From an uncultured Campylobacter sp. (lineage in GTDB: Bacteria; Campylobacterota; Campylobacteria; Campylobacterales; Campylobacteraceae), in contig NZ_CALEDC010000465.1 in NCBI RefSeq assembly GCF_937949835.1, forward strand, positions 1-6,646: a DNA stretch of 6,646 bases, given 5' to 3'. A program made the position numbers and the translations under genes. The first letter of the stretch is position 1. The number at the start of each line of letters is the position of its first letter. Below are positions 6,303 through 6,646 of the stretch, piece after piece. The notes under the pieces are model-generated. The model ran no database searches, was not told where the DNA came from, and saw only the letters and a program-made list of their open reading frames with translations.

Positions 6303-6646
6303 TTGAATATCCTAATAATCGGCGGCGGTCTAGGCGGCATCAGCCTAGCGGCGAAATTACGACGAGATATGCCAAACGCCGAACTAACGGTCCTTGATAA
6401 GGACGAGTACTTCTACTATCAGCCCGGCTTTACGCTCATCGCAGCCGGTCACTATCTGCCCGAAGACATAACCTACGAAAAATCAAATTTGATCCCGGAC
6501 GGCGTAAAATGGATAAAGCAAAATGCCGCTTCCATCGATCCGGGGGCAAATTCCGTCAAGCTAGAGGACGGGTCAAATTTGAACTACGACTACCTCGTGA
6601 TAGCTAGCGGAGCGGAGTATGAGTTTGAGAGCGTAAAAGGACTTAG
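6303..6646 (+). CDS. sqr: Sulfide:quinone oxidoreductase-like FAD/NAD-linked flavoprotein, N-terminal part
   Basis: 114 codons are visible before the window ends; the family is about 380-450 residues. The start is TTG 6303, read as MNILIIGGGLGGIS, with GGAGG at 6293-6297. Residues 3-16 are the FAD-binding Rossmann fold with GxGxxG, ending the second strand in the acidic Asp32 (TVLDKDEYFYYQPG). YYQPGFTLIAAG at 38-49 is characteristic of the SQR / flavocytochrome c sulfide dehydrogenase group, and YDYLVIASGAEYEF at 95-108 is the second conserved FAD-contact motif of this flavoprotein superfamily. SQR oxidises sulfide to sulfur and passes electrons to quinone at the inner membrane. The redox cysteines lie beyond the window, so an NDH-2-like or other pyridine-nucleotide-linked activity cannot be excluded. 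The gene follows a structured leader or ncRNA with its own promoter, so it is probably transcribed independently of hemD. Confidence 0.75.
   Translation, partial: MNILIIGGGLGGISLAAKLRRDMPNAELTVLDKDEYFYYQPGFTLIAAGHYLPEDITYEKSNLIPDGVKWIKQNAASIDPGANSVKLEDGSNLNYDYLVIASGAEYEFESVKGL

Overview
The window looks like chromosomal housekeeping DNA from a Campylobacter with relatively high GC (roughly half GC by eye). The gene order enolase, then a small membrane/coiled-coil gene, then a CgpA-like periplasmic protein matches the eno-Cj1671c-Cj1670c order of C. jejuni as I remember it. The ArgH protein also reads as Campylobacter-like. Species is not decidable from the sequence; the C. gracilis / C. rectus / C. 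showae part of the genus would fit the base composition.

Layout: (1) 1-571, the 3' end of eno. (2) 573-1400, an FtsB/DivIC-like single-pass membrane protein with a very long acidic, low-complexity N-terminal region. (3) 1397-2587, a secreted AMIN-like protein resembling CgpA, carrying eight full bacterial N-glycosylation sequons. (4) 2597-3226, an NfsB/RdxA-type nitroreductase. These four are packed head to tail (1-nt gap, ATGA overlap, 9-nt gap), so they are probably one operon. (5) A terminator-like hairpin and a probable promoter lie before argH (GTG start at 3407, end 4804). (6) 4805-5414 is about 610 nt without a credible gene, holding AT-rich inverted repeats and hairpins. (7) hemD, 5427-6059, probably starts at TTG. 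(8) 6060-6302 contains a TATAAT promoter and about 190 nt of strongly structured RNA whose two ends pair and which is followed by six Ts. It is either a stand-alone ncRNA or an attenuating leader. (9) From 6303 (TTG start) to the window end lies the 5' part of a sulfide:quinone oxidoreductase-like gene.

The products serve central metabolism (glycolysis, arginine, tetrapyrrole), envelope/cell division, flavin redox chemistry and probably sulfide oxidation. I see no mobile element, CRISPR array, toxin-antitoxin pair or defence island. The best candidates for something undescribed are the structured RNA at 6087-6285, the possible internal translation start inside the FtsB-like gene, and the dense glycosylation-sequon pattern of the CgpA-like protein.
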